NCBI GenBank assembly: GCA_021018995.1
Contig: CM037590.1
Coordinates: 39,000,287-39,064,286, forward strand
Direction of reading: 5' to 3'
DNA from: Chloranthus sessilifolius
Taxonomy: Eukaryota > Streptophyta > Magnoliopsida > Chloranthales > Chloranthaceae
Length of the DNA: 64,000 bases
The position numbers were made by a program, and so were the translations under genes. The notes under the pieces are model-generated. The model did no database searches, was not told where the DNA came from, and saw only the letters and a list, made by a program, of their open reading frames with translations. Below are positions 1-11,700 of the stretch, piece after piece (positions within the stretch are counted from its first letter, which is position 1; each line of letters starts with the position of its first letter).

Positions 1-896
1 TTACAAAAGTTAACTTACTAGTCACAAAACTTCAACTTATAAGTTACAAAATCCTCGACCCTCTCTCTCTCTCTCATCACAACAGTTACCAACACCACTG
101 TCGCCGAAAACTCAGTGTCGACGACACTACCGTATGTGTACTTAATATTGCATATTTTTAATATTCTATATTTGTTGATATTTCATATTTATTTATTTAT
201 ACTTACCATGTTGCAAATTTGTTGATGGTCCATACTTTATTTGTATTTAGTAATATTTGTTTATTCCTAAAACATGAAATCTTAAATATTAGAATCAAAG
301 TATGATGCTTTAATAGTTGAAACTTTTTCTTCCTATATTTTTCCTTGTATAAAAAATATTTAAAAAAAAAAGAATACTACTAATTAATAAATAAAATATA
401 TATTTTTAAAAATTACAATAATAAATAGTCTCGCCATGAAATCGCTATGGCCGTGCCATGGCATAGCGAGCCTCTTCGCCATGACCTGGCCACACCGCCT
501 TAACTACCTTAATGCAAATAGAAGCATATGATAGGCCTACACCATCAACTTCCATAGAAGCCGAAGATCAAGCTGAATGGGCGATAGATATGAGGAAGGC
601 GGATGTCGAGGGAGAATTTTTCCCAACCAGGAGGGATTGATGTGAATAATGTGACCCAATCATCGAAGCAGAAGAAAGCAAGAAAAAAATGGAGAGAGGA
701 ATAAGGGGTTTCAGCTAAAAGCTCAAGAGGTCATAAAAGGGCTTCATTGAAAACTCAATTAATAGATTTATATCTCACTTGAGCACTTATTGTGATCATG
801 TGACCACTTAATTAGGAGACAATATTGGGGATCAAATTTGATCAGAAAATGAGGTCGCCTTGCCAATTATTTTAAAAGACAAAAAAAAAGGATTTA

Positions 897-928
897 TTAT
901 TATTATTATTATTTTATTTTATTTTTTT

Positions 929-962
<34 letters not shown>
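897..962. repeat. ATT and GT microsatellites
   Basis: An ATT trinucleotide run is followed by a T-rich spacer and about 16 GT dinucleotides. It is a simple-sequence repeat with no sign of function. Confidence 0.9.
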
Positions 963-963
<1 letters not shown>

Positions 964-1732
964 TGTCAAAATACGATGTGGAAGCCCTTGACTAGAGAGA
1001 AAGAGAGAGGGAAATGAGGGTCGTTAATACTAATTATGAAAATAAGCCAAGCGATATTTTGTAGATTTGTTAGGTTGAGTTTAATTAGGAAGTTTAGTTT
1101 TACTAACAAACTAGTTTTTGGGATTAGATTAACATATATAGAGAAACAGTGGGACCTATTCTAGTGATAATTGCTTATTGCATAAGATCTTTTGTGGAAT
1201 TAGAGATTCTCATTTGTGGAATTGATGGGTTTAGTTACAAACCCTAGATATAGAGTTGTGCATCGTCTCTTATTGTGATCGTTGAAGATACACTTTATTC
1301 TTCTTGGTTTACTTTCTTTACTGGATTTTCTTCTTTTTTTATTACACCAAATACTTAGAGCAAATATAATGAAAAGTGGCATGAAGCCCCTAATTAGAAA
1401 TGAGTGGAGAAATAGAACTCACATAGAAAACCTTAAAAAGATGGGACAAAGCAATGATAATGATATGAAGCAAATTACTGTAGGCTTGGTGTACATAGAT
1501 AGATTCACTGTATTCAGGGATTTTAAATTGTGAATAGACAGTTTGATTAGTTGATCGAGTATATCTATGTTCCATTTAATTCAAGTATTAATATTATGTT
1601 GTAATACTATACAACTGTATTGGTAGAGTGACAGTACTCCACAATTCAAACCTTTTATGAGTAGTTTAAGATTCTTCGATAAAGGGAAATATATCTTCAC
1701 CAAAAATACAACATTCACCATATATATATAGG

Positions 1733-1937
1733 GGTGTAACCAGGAAGTTTTGTTGGTGGGGGCTACAAATGATAAATATAATGTTAGTAGTTATTTTACC
1801 ATCGATTTGGGGGCTTCTACATCATAGATTTGGAGGCTTATATACAAACAAAGGTATATAAGACACATATTTCATAGAAACTCTAGATTTAAATGGGGGC
1901 TTGAGCCCCCACAACCTTCTATGTGGCTCCGCCAATG
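1733..1937. mobile_element. MITE with GGCGGAGCCA-type ends
   Basis: The left end reads GGGGTGTAACCAGGAAG and the right end, read on the minus strand, CATTGGCGGAGCCACATAGAAG. Both run inward into a G-rich GTGGGGGCT motif, so the ends are imperfect inverted repeats about 30 bases long. The element sits between two TA-rich tracts, which hides the target duplication. Ends with GGCGGAGCCA are common on small plant MITEs; the superfamily is not settled here. Confidence 0.5.
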
Positions 1938-2182
1938 TATATATATATATATGTTATATATATATTAGTTTATGTGTAAGTATTAATTTTGCCTTTTTGA
2001 ATATAAGCACCATTACTGTCAAATATGGGTTTTCCCTTTGTAAGGAATAATGTCGTACAACTTTAGTAATTGTTGCTCCCCTTTCCTTGCGTTTTAGTTT
2101 TGTAATTATGTCTTGTAATAGAAATTCAACCTTTCTGATGATGGGAAATAACTATATAATGATGGCGTGTTTACTGACACAG

Positions 2183-4346
2183 GCCTCACCCAAATGAATG
2201 CTCTGGTGGCGATCTTGATGGTGACCTATATTTTATATGCTGGGATGAAAATCTCATCCCATTGGAGACAGATACACCAATGGACTACATCGAGCGGAAG
2301 GCACGTCTTATGGATCACGAAGTGTCTCTGGAGGTATGTAGACTCAATTATGGCAAATAAACTGAATTGTGATTGATATAAATAAAAAAAAAATCCTTTT
2401 CTTCTTGTTAATTTAATGAGATCAAATATAGAAGTATAGCTGCTTTTTTTCTTTTTTTTGATGAAATGGAACTTTATAATGAAACCGAGGTTTCTTAAAA
2501 GGAGCTAGTATAGGGTCACCAACCCTTTTTAAAGTAGATAGATCACCTTTTATGGACACATGGCACTATTTTTCATCAAGTGTGCACTTGATGCAAAGAT
2601 CACCATGTTTAGATTCGTGGTGTTTAAGATTGCATCGAAAAAACATCTCTACAGTGGTCATACAGTTAGTCAAATGCTTTTAAATGAATCGTTACCATCC
2701 AACTCTCTAGAACCTTTTTTTTAGCCATGTATTTTAACTGACCACTGTAGCTATATTTTTCCAACGCAATCTTTAACACCACAGATCTGATCGTCGTGGT
2801 CTGCACATAAGTGGCACACGTGATGAAAAATAATGCCACATTTCCATAAAAGGGACTTGTTTCCTTTTTGTTGAAAAAAAGGAGTACCCTAAACAAGATC
2901 TTCTTAAAAGAAACTCACTGTGTACTTGTTCATAATTATTTTACCCTTCCCGCCCTCCCCTGTAAATTTAATCCAATAAATCAACTCCCGTGTGTAAACT
3001 TTGTTCGAGAGGAACTACATGATACCCCCCCCCCCCCAATTCATTGGCTTGGCTACTGCTCCGTAATTTTACACCATGACCATCCGCTGTTGCCAACTTT
3101 ATTAAATCCATAATTGTTGTTTATGTTTAATTAGGGCTGTCGACGGTCGGGTCGGCCCCATACCCGACCCGATATTTTACAGGGTCCGGTACATAAACTT
3201 CACTTGTCGGTTCGTCAGGCATGAGACATCCTACACGACCTTCAGGTCAGGTCAACCAAAAGGTTTTTGTCAGGTCAGGTATTTTGCCAGGTCGGGTCGA
3301 CCCAATCAGGGCCGATATTTTATATGTAAAAGCACACAAAAAAGGGTTTTTTAGTTCGGGTCGGATCGGGTATTTGTAATTTTCTAATTGGGCAGCCAAA
3401 CTTTTGACCCGGCCTGACCAGGTCCATTGACGGCCCTATGTTTAATGCACTAGTTACCCGCATTTGAATCTCAATGGTTCTCATCTTTACTTCAGTGTAA
3501 AGTCAGATCCCAGATTACATTATATGTTTCTAAATCTGCATGTAATTGCAGGAAATCCAAAAATTCTTCGTCGATTACATGATCAATGACACGCTTGGGG
3601 CCATCTCAACTGCCCATTTGGTGCATGCAGACCGTGAACCAGATAAAGCCCGCAGTCCAAAATGCCTTCAACTTGCAGCCCTTCACTCCATGGCTGTTGA
3701 CTTTGCAAAAACCGGAGCACCTGCTGAAATGCCGAGAATTCTGAAAGCGAAAGAGTACCCAGATTTCATGGAAAGGACCGACCGACCCACATACATATCA
3801 ACAAATGTACTAGGGAAACTCTACCGCGCCACCATTGACCGAACTGGGAAGCAAAATCCGGATGTTGCATGGTCCATCACGGCTGCTCACTCTGCGTACG
3901 ATTATGATCTCGAGGTGGACGGTTTTGAAGCATTTCTTGACGTTGCGGCTAGCCACAAGGAACTGTATACAGAAAAATTGAGCACCTTAATGAATTATTA
4001 CGGAGCGGAGACCGAAGATGAAATACTGACAGGGAATTTGCGAAACAAATCTGGGTATTTGAACCGGGATAAGAAAAGATATGGCGAAATGAAGGAACGG
4101 ATTGTGGAGGCAGTTAAGTTTCTGAGGAAAGAGGCCAAAGGGTGGTTCAAGAGCGAATGCAAGGAGCATGAGTATCCAAAGATGGCGTCAGCATGGTATC
4201 GTGTGGCTTACCACCCGAATTACTTCTCAGATATCAACTTCTTGAGCTTTCCGTGGGTGATGGATGATCTTTTGCTGAGCATAAAGTCAATAAAAAAAAC
4301 GAGAAGAGATTCAGCAGTTAAACCACGTGGATGTGCTAATTCATAA
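2183..4346 (+). CDS. RDR1: RDR1-like RNA-dependent RNA polymerase, C-terminal two exons (partial)
   Basis: Two exons are joined: 2183-2333 and 3552-4346 (stop included), around a 1218-bp GT-AG intron. The first ends LMDHEVSLE and holds HPNECSGGDLDGD, which carries the DLDGD catalytic motif of RDR-alpha enzymes. The second opens EIQKFFVDYMINDTLG and continues through STAHLVHADREPDKARS, AVDFAKTGAPAEMP, TYISTNVLGKLYRA and LSFPWVMDDLLL, all landmarks of plant RDR1. Both exons are open and join in phase 0 after a GAG codon. Family knowledge: RDR1 copies single-stranded RNA into double-stranded RNA for antiviral silencing and is often salicylate-induced. About 314 C-terminal residues are present, so the N-terminal RRM-like region and most of the polymerase fold must lie left of the window. 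The visible part shows no break. A truncated duplicate cannot be excluded without the left flank. Confidence 0.9.
2520..2870. mobile_element. Long-inverted-repeat MITE in the RDR1 intron
   Basis: The left arm (about 2543-2660) and the right arm (about 2735-2858) are near-complementary for more than 100 bases. Shared landmarks are CTTTTATGG, GGCACTATTTTTCATCA, GATTGCAT and CTACAGTGGTCA on the left against their complements on the right. The arrangement is a foldback MITE whose transcript would form a long hairpin. The exact ends and the target duplication are not clear. Confidence 0.7.
3132..3438. mobile_element. hAT MITE (TAGGGCTGTC family)
   Basis: The ends are inverted repeats: TAGGGCTGTCGACGG on the left and CCATTGACGGCCCTA on the right. 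A perfect 8-bp target duplication TGTTTAAT flanks it at 3124-3131 and 3439-3446. The interior is full of CGGGTCGGG-type words, as in other plant elements with these ends. An 8-bp duplication points to hAT. It lies in the RDR1 intron, 113 bases before the last exon. Confidence 0.88.
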
Positions 4347-5837
4347 TTCAAAGGCGTCGTGAATTCGTGAGATCGATAATCGATATCTAGTGCACTCTTA
4401 TGTAGGGCGATGAGGCTTTTGGGGGAAAAAAATCTCTGTAGACTGAATTATTAGGTTTGTATCAGATGTGAGAGAGTTGTACATAACTTGATATAGAATG
4501 GACAGTGTTGGGATGCAGAACCAGTTACCCTCGGCACCTTTGATTTTAGAAAGGTGACATGGTAATCATCTGATCATGCCTTTTTCAATCGGTGCGCTCA
4601 TATAATGTTTAATTATGGTTATGTAGGCTTCTAATTGTAAGATCAAAATCCGTAGCTGCGTGATTTTTGTGCTTTCTACAATTGATAAGAGAAATCTGCC
4701 ATCCGAACAGGTTTGATCAAACGGCTCATGTCATGTTGTCGATGTCCATTTTAGCCAATGAACCTTGTCAATAGCTGACTGATTTTTTTTCCTGCAGTGT
4801 GTTCGGGCTCAATTGTTGGTCTCACTTGAATGAGTGGAAAATAAGTTGCCCCAACCCATGGGATGGGTTGCCTATGCTTAAATGTTCTCCACATGCCTTC
4901 TTTGGTAACTTGGAAAGGTCAAATATTGTTTGGTAATAGCATTATAGGGAGATGGAAAGGAAAGTGAGCAGGCCTCACGGAGAATCTCAATTTCCATACA
5001 CCAAGCTAATTTAGGTGGAAATAATTCAATTGTTTGTGTGACACTGAGTTTCTCACCAACACAATAATCATTTGAACATTATTTCGGTAAAAATAAATAA
5101 ATAAATCAAAATAATATTTTCCATATGATAAGGGCTATTATTTTATTGGATGGGTTAAACAAGCCCTTTTCAAGATTCTTTGGGAGACACTAATCAAATA
5201 GAAGAGATCATTTTTCAATGAAAATTACCCTATTTGATAACATTATAAGGAAGGGGGAAAGGAAATTGATGGGGCTCATGCAGAAACTCACCATACACCA
5301 AACCAATTTACGCGGAAATCAATTCAAGTATTCATGCGGCTGAAACAGTGTTTTTTCACTGATGCAATAATCATTTCAATATTAGTTTGGTAAAATAACC
5401 CTTTTTCTAGACAATAAGGGCTATTGTTTTATTATTTGAAGAGAAAAATCGTTTTCCAAGTTGGTTAGGCACACTAGCCAAGAAATAAAATCCAAAAAAG
5501 TGATAAAAAAAATAAAAATTTAGATCACTTGCCAAGTGATTGATCTACCGAAAACATTCATTTTTGGGTAGATAACTTGGCAAGGCATCCGGATGGTGTT
5601 TTTTTGAGCTTGGAGCTACGTCTAGAGGCATATCCCCTCCATCCAAATAAATATATAGGGTGTAGGGAATTTTCCACCCAATTAAACATGTAGGGTTTAT
5701 GGATCTAGGGGATTTTAAACCCGATGGGGCATCTAGCCCTGATCCGGTTTGGACCAAAATTTTGGCCCGACTCAACCCAATCAGACCCATTGACAGCCCA
5801 TGGTTACCCGCTCACTTGTACTGGAGGCCATGTGATT
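4347..5837. repeat. RDR1 3' flank with a diverged tandem repeat
   Basis: The first few hundred bases hold the presumed RDR1 3' UTR. Two diverged copies of a roughly 300-bp unit follow, about 4912-5210 and 5216-5480. They share AACATTATA/AGCATTATA, CCATACACCAA, CAATAATCATTT and ATAAGGGCTATT in the same order. A fragment near 5690-5800 with CCCGACTCAACCCAATCAG and CCATTGACAGCC looks like part of a TAGGGCTGTC-family hAT MITE. No gene is seen. Confidence 0.6.
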
Positions 5838-6926
5838 GTGTTTGGCATAGCTCTTTGTTAGCTCCCAGTCAGAGCTGGGTTTACCTACTTTAGTAGGTTC
5901 CCTTTGGCTTGCATATGATATAGCTCTCTGCTAGCTCCTGTCATAGCAGAATTCACTTGCTTTAGCAGGTTCTCATCCTCTTTGCTAACATCTTGCTACC
6001 TGCTTTAGGAGGTACCCCTTCTCCTTGATAATTCCTTGTATAGCAAGATTTCAGCAATTCTACCCTCCTCTCTAATAACTCCTTGTATAGCAAGATTTTA
6101 GCAATTCTACCCTCCTCTCTACTCACTCATTGTCAGAGCAAATTTTATTTGCTCTAGTAGGGAGTTGAGAGCAGGGAGGTTGCTGCTAGAGCAGGTAAAT
6201 CCTCTTTTACAGTGAGTTAGAAAAGAGAATGGGAGCCAACTAAAGCAGGTGAACTCTACTGTGGCAGCGGTTAGCAGAGAGTTATGTCATACACAACCTT
6301 TATCTTTGCTAAATCCCCGCTACCTGTTGTTGCGTTTGGGTTAGCTCTTGCAAGGCAAAGAGTTGCTCTTTTGCTCTTTGGCTCCGGCAGCGAACTGCTT
6401 TCATATTTGGTAACACAACTCTTCGCCCCTCACCCCATTTGCTCTGGCGGGGAGTTGTTTTAAGTGATATACTACTCTGCCAGAGAGCAAGCAGAGAGCT
6501 GCTTATGCTCTTATAAGAGCTAACCCACATCTAGGTTAGCTCTTTTGGAGCAGAGAGCAGCTCTTTCACTTTTTGGCTTCGGCGAAGAGCTATTTTTACA
6601 TTTGGTAATATATCTCCTCGCCTCATTTGCTTTGGCGGGGAGCTATTTTGAGTGATAAAACTGCTCTATACCTGCTCTATCTCAGAGCAAATTTTATCTT
6701 ACTCTGACATAGAGCAGGTAAATAGCTGCTTCTGCTCTTATAAGAGCTAACCCAAACATAGCTTAGCAGCTCCCCCTTTTCCTTGCTAACTCCCCCTTTT
6801 ACTTGCAGGGAGTTAGCAAGTAAATTTTGCAGGGAGCTAGCTAGTCAAGCTAGCAAGGAGAATGGGGCATGCTAAAGCAAAAATATCTTGCTCTGGCAGG
6901 GAGTTGACAAAGAGCTATGCCAACGC
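5838..6926. mobile_element. Composite foldback element rich in TAGCTC/GAGCTA
   Basis: The outer ends are inverted: TTTGGCATAGCTCTTTG on the left and CAAAGAGCTATGCCAA on the right. Inside are two shorter units, about 6333-6533 and 6533-6765, each bounded by GGGTTAGCTCTT and AAGAGCTAACCCA. AGCTCC, GAGCAGGT and TTGCTCTGGCAGGGAG words recur in both orientations throughout. This looks like a MITE into which related MITEs inserted. I could not fix a target duplication, so the superfamily is open. Confidence 0.6.
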
Positions 6927-7071
6927 AGCCAAGTGGCTAACGTAATGGATGGTCAAGATAGCTAGCTTTAGAAAGGAAAAATGGCAGATAGATAACTTTG
7001 ATCGAAACCGTTAATTTTTCTTTACTCTCCACTTCACTGAAGGTCCACTTCACCTAAAGATGCCTTTGATC

Positions 7072-7630
7072 CCTTTTAAAAAAGGGAAATTTATCTGATC
7101 GGCCCTGTCAGATATGCCGTTTACGTCAAAAGCCCTGTAGTTTCACCTTTACCCAAACCGACCAGCTCCAAGCCTAGCCGACCCTTAGGTTAGCAAAATG
7201 CCCAAATTACCCCTTTCTTTAACGCACAAAAACATCATCTTCTTCCTCATTTTAATCTGGTACAATTTTTAAAAGTCAAAGGTAGCAAAGGTGACAGCGT
7301 CTTCTCCTCAATCCAAACTATTCCGATCTGCTATTTGGATCGACCCAGATACACATTTTTCGTCAGAGACTGTAGCAAATTAGAATGAGGAAGAAGATGA
7401 TACACCTATATAATTTAAAATTTTAAATATTTACATTTTTCTATATTTGCGCGATGTGAAACGAGATCTATGCCGTCTGATTTGAAGGCTACAATATAAA
7501 ATCGATAGTTCCAAATATAGATATAAGAAAAAGGCGATATCGACTCTGTACATAGTCGGCACCGATCATTTTAAGAGTCGTCATCGACTCTGTACCGAGT
7601 TGATGACGACTTTGTACTGAGTCGTCATCG

Positions 7631-7681
<51 letters not shown>

Positions 7682-8615
7682 TTTATTTATTTTATTTTTA
7701 TTTATTTATTTATTTATTTTTTATATGTAATCGATGACGACTCAATACAGAGTCGTCATCAATTACATAAAAAAAAAATTAAAAATTAAAGAAAAAAATT
7801 TATTTTTAATTTTTTTAATTTTTTTTTTATATAATCGATGACGACTCAGTACAGAGTCGTCATCGATTACATAAATTTTTTTATATATTTTTTTTTATAT
7901 AATCGATGGCAACTTTGTACGTAGGCGATTTGACTCTTAAAATGATCAGACGATGTATAGATAGAGTCGATATCATTTGTACAGAGTCGATATCGCCTTT
8001 TTCTCATATCTATCTTTGGAGCTATCGATTTTATATTGTAGCCTTCAAATCAAACGGTATAGATCTCGTTTCACATCGCGTAAATATAGAAAAATATAAA
8101 TATTTAGAATATTAAATTATATAGGTATATCATCTTCTTCCTCATTCTAATCTGCTACAGTCTCTGACGAAAAAGGTATACTTGGGTCGATCTAAATAGC
8201 AGTTCGGAATAGTTTGGATCGGAATAGATCTCGTTTCACATCTCGTAAACATAAAAAAATGCAAATATTTAAAATTTTAAATTATATAGGTGTATCATCT
8301 TCTTCCTTATTCTAATCTGCTACAGTCTCTGACGAAAAATGTGTATCTGGGTCGATCTAAATAGCAGATCAGAATAATTTGGATTGAGGAGAAGACGCCG
8401 TCACCTTCGCTACCTCTGACTTTTAAAAACTGTACCAGATTAAAATAAGGAAGAAGATATTTTCCTACATTAAAGAAATGGGGTAATTTGGACTTTTTGC
8501 TATCCTTAGGGTCGCAAGTCGATTCGGGTAAAATATAGGGCCTCTGACGTAAAAGTTGTATCTGATAGGGCCGGTCTAGTAAATTTCCCTTAAAAAAAAA
8601 CAAAAAAAAAAAATA
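7072..8615. mobile_element. Non-autonomous MULE-like element
   Basis: The left end begins CCTTTTAAAAAAGGGAAATTT and runs through CGGCCCTGTCAGATA and TTTACGTCA. The right end is its inverted counterpart through TATCTGATAGGGCCGG and AATTTCCCTT, so the terminal inverted repeats exceed 100 bases. A 9-bp duplication CCTTTGATC flanks it at 7063-7071 and 8616-8624. Long inverted repeats plus 9-bp duplications are the Mutator hallmark. No transposase is visible. The flanks are tandem repeats that share CCTTTGATC, which weakens the duplication slightly. Confidence 0.8.
7535..8005. repeat. Hairpin-rich core of the MULE-like element
   Basis: GACGACTC(N)GAGTCGTC palindromes recur at about 7575-7634, 7731-7765, 7835-7872 and 7895-8000. 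Their variable middles read TGTAC or AATACA, and a long TA microsatellite sits at about 7635-7677. The words GTCGTCATCGA and TCGATGACGAC appear on both sides, so the whole core can fold on itself. Confidence 0.75.
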
Positions 8616-8780
8616 CCTTTGATCGAAAGTCGAAACCATTCATTTTTCTTTACTCTGTACTTCACCGAAAGATGCCTTTGATCGAAACCATTCATTTTTC
8701 TTTACTCTCCACTTCACCAACTCTCCCTACTAGCTAAAAGGCGAAGAGTTTGATTCACTTTCCCAAATATTGAAGAAGCC

Positions 8781-11700
8781 ATGGCATTCAATGCTCTGCT
8801 CTTTCGCTTTCTTCTTCTCAGCAGTGTAGCTTCAAAACTTGGTAATAACTAATTATCTTTTATTTATTTTGAATTTTTTGCTTGATAAATGCTCTAATAA
8901 TTCTAGGTTCATTATTCATTTATTTATTTATTTTGATTTTTGAAGCTTTTTGCGAGCTCGAACTAGAATTTGGATATACGGTATCGACCGTACTCCACGG
9001 CGACAAGCTAGAGAATCCCATAAACCCCTTCGCCATCCTCCCTCGATCACAAGATGTTCTCCTGCTCGACTCTGTAAACGGCGCGCTTTACACCCTATCT
9101 CTCCCCATCTCTCAAGGTATGATGCTTTACACGCTATTTGTACATCTCTGACCGTCCCTAATTATACACAACGATTCTCGACAGTGAGAGATGTTATGTC
9201 ACTTTTAAGTATCGTAGTTGCACGGATCATGGCATCACTATTTTATTTTATTTTTAATAAATAAATTCAGCTGCTAGGGTTTCAGGGGTTTTTAGAGATT
9301 TTTGTATGTTTGATGCTGATTATTTGTTAAGGACCTAGCCCTTAGTACTTTAGGGGTTTTAGGCAAAGGTATGCCCTTATTACTTTGGGATCATAACATA
9401 GCTTCTAAGCTACCGTCCAGCTGGTCCTACCTTTTTGTCACTAACGCTTAGGCATTTTGGATAAGTGGTTAGGACTTTAACAAATGGTATCAGAGCCAAC
9501 ACCACGTCTTAAGGTCGAGCCACTGAAGGGGTGACCTGGGAAAGGGCTACCTACGGGACCCAAAGAGGGGCACTAGATTGAAAGTTGCCACAGAGTGGGC
9601 CGCCGTGGAGCATAGTTGCCAGGAGTTGGTGCGAAGTACTGGTGCGTTTAGGTGAAAGAGGTTTTGGGTACGTTTTTATTGATACGGCTTTGATACGATA
9701 CTAATATAACATAGAAACCTATTCAGGAGTTGGTGCAGGGTACTGGTAGTCTGGTACGTTTAGGTGAAAGAAGTTTTGAGTACATTTTTTATTGATACAT
9801 CTTTGATACGATACTAATATAACATAGAAACCTATTAGATACATTACAGGTACGAAATAGAGGCGTTATAGTTATGAAATAAATACATCGGTACAACATA
9901 GATATGAGATGGATTCGTCTTAGAATTGCTATTAGTGCGAAATGGGTGTGACATATATAAGATATTGATACAACATTTGTACTTATTTTGTGTAAGTATA
10001 TATGAGAATTATATTTCTATATACTATTATTTATATTTTTAAATTTTAGAGTTTGGATCCATGATTCATTGACTTCATCTATCGTTGGGTGAAAAAATAC
10101 ATGATTAAATTTTTCTGTTTGTACTATATATAACATAATATATAACAAAATTACTTATTAAAATATATTGCTAGAAACATATCTAAAATGTATATATGAT
10201 TTTCAATTATATGCACATGAAGCTCATTCCCTGATTTTATTATTTATTATAAAAAAAATATTTCAATGTCCCTAAAAATCCACAAAGGTCAGTTTGACCT
10301 AATAATGGCTCTAAAAACAGTTGTATAGAAGGACAAAACTATTTCCATATTTAAGAGAGAGAACTTAAAAGTATCAATGAAATAGGAAGTTAGGAACCAA
10401 GTTTTGTTGTTTAATCGAAACAATTTCTATATAAATTGAGACGAGTTTCTTCTAAGATAGAAACCACTTTCTGTTTAAATGAAACGAGTTTCAATTATAT
10501 ATTGAAACTCGTTTCTAAAAACGCTTTTGAAAAGTTTCGAAAACAGTTTCGTACCAGTCCCCATGTGTACCAGTACCGGGAAGTACTCCAAAGTGAGAGC
10601 CGCCACTGAGTGGGCTTCCGTGGAAGTCGGCTGAAGAGCGTGGCGGTGTGATATGCATAGTCACAAAATTGGGGTTCGGCAATAGTTCGGCAAGGTTAAA
10701 ATTCAGAAAAATCCGGCAAAATCGGGAAGTTCGGGGAAATATTCAGTGGAAAAATCGGTGAGAAAAACTAAAAAATAAAAATAAAAAGATTTAAAAAATA
10801 ATAATAATTTAATACTGAAATTTTTTTTTTTTTGAAAAATTCGGGAATAATTCGCAAATTATTCGCGAAGTTCGGGGATTTGGCGAATTTTAGAAAAATT
10901 CGCGATTAATTCGGGGGACCTTAAATTTGCGAATTTTTCAAATATTCGGCGATTTTTGTTACTATGGTGATATGACCCCAAAGTACTAAGTAATTAACTT
11001 CCTACTCCACTAATGCCTAGGCATTTTTGGAGTATTGGTTAGGACCGAAACATTTTTTGTGGGCCCGGCCCCTGATAGCCCTTTCCCAGGTCACCCGTTC
11101 CGGGAATCAAGCACTAGCTGATACCATTTTTTAAGGACCTAACTAATACAGCAAAATTGCCTAGGCAGTGAGGGAGTGGAAAGCTAAGTCCTTACAATCG
11201 TATCCTAATATTTTATAAATAGGTCTGATATAAGGGTTTTAAGAGCTTCTACAGTTTTACTTTCTAGATTTCGCTGTTTCTCTAGTTGTTACGGACTTAC
11301 TTTTTTCCCAATTCTTATAGCTAGATGAGTCAATTTTCAATTTCGGTTGTTTAGTATTGTGTTGCCCATTGGTTGCAGATAGCAAGATCAATCGGATTGC
11401 TGGCAATGGTGTTACTGGATTTCAAGATGGAGATTCGACTACTTCTGCCATGTTCAATCATCCGAAAAGCTTTGCAATGGATCCAAAGGGGAATGTTTAT
11501 GTTGCTGATCAGAATAACCGTGCAATTAGGAAGGTCAGCATGTCAGGTATATCTGTTTTCATGCTTCCTTTGATTATATGAATTTTTACTACTTTACTGA
11601 ATTAGTATTATTATTGTAGTTGTGGTTGTTGTTATTATTACTATTATTAGTAGTTCAATGCACGTACGATGCAGAGTGAGAGATTGATCCCATGCACAAG

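Larger units (their letters stand above)
1..2182. other. Left flank, probably RDR1 intron or upstream DNA
   Basis: No coding segment that resembles the missing N-terminal part of RDR1 is visible in any frame. The stretch is AT-rich with small repeats: a CT run near 61-75, a palindromic GC-richer patch near 430-480 built on GCCATGGC and CTCGC/GCGAG words, ATT and GT microsatellites near 897-962, and a MITE at 1733-1937. Because the first visible RDR1 exon opens at an acceptor at 2181-2182, part or all of this stretch is probably intron. That is inference. Confidence 0.5.
7005..8780. promoter_or_regulatory. Repeated promoter region of the first NHL gene
   Basis: A unit of about 55-60 bases built on CTTTGATCGAAACC, TTTTTCTTTACTC and CACTTCACC occurs at about 7005-7071, 8616-8674 and 8675-8722. 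The first copy is cut off from the other two by the MULE-like element at 7072-8615. The last copy ends about 60 bases before the start codon at 8781. The pyrimidine-rich TTTCTTTACTCTCCACTTCACC could be core promoter or 5' UTR. No clear TATA box was seen. Confidence 0.5.

Noticed and set aside
3987-4169. 60-residue minus-strand open frame
   Set aside because: It is antisense to the RDR1 last exon, which is clearly the real gene.
8307-8639. 110-residue minus-strand open frame
   Set aside because: It lies in the right arm of the MULE-like element and reads its terminal inverted repeat.
9485-9496. TGGTATCAGAGC as part of a tRNA gene
   Set aside because: No cloverleaf surrounds it. Its place two bases after a TG...CA repeat fits a primer-binding site.
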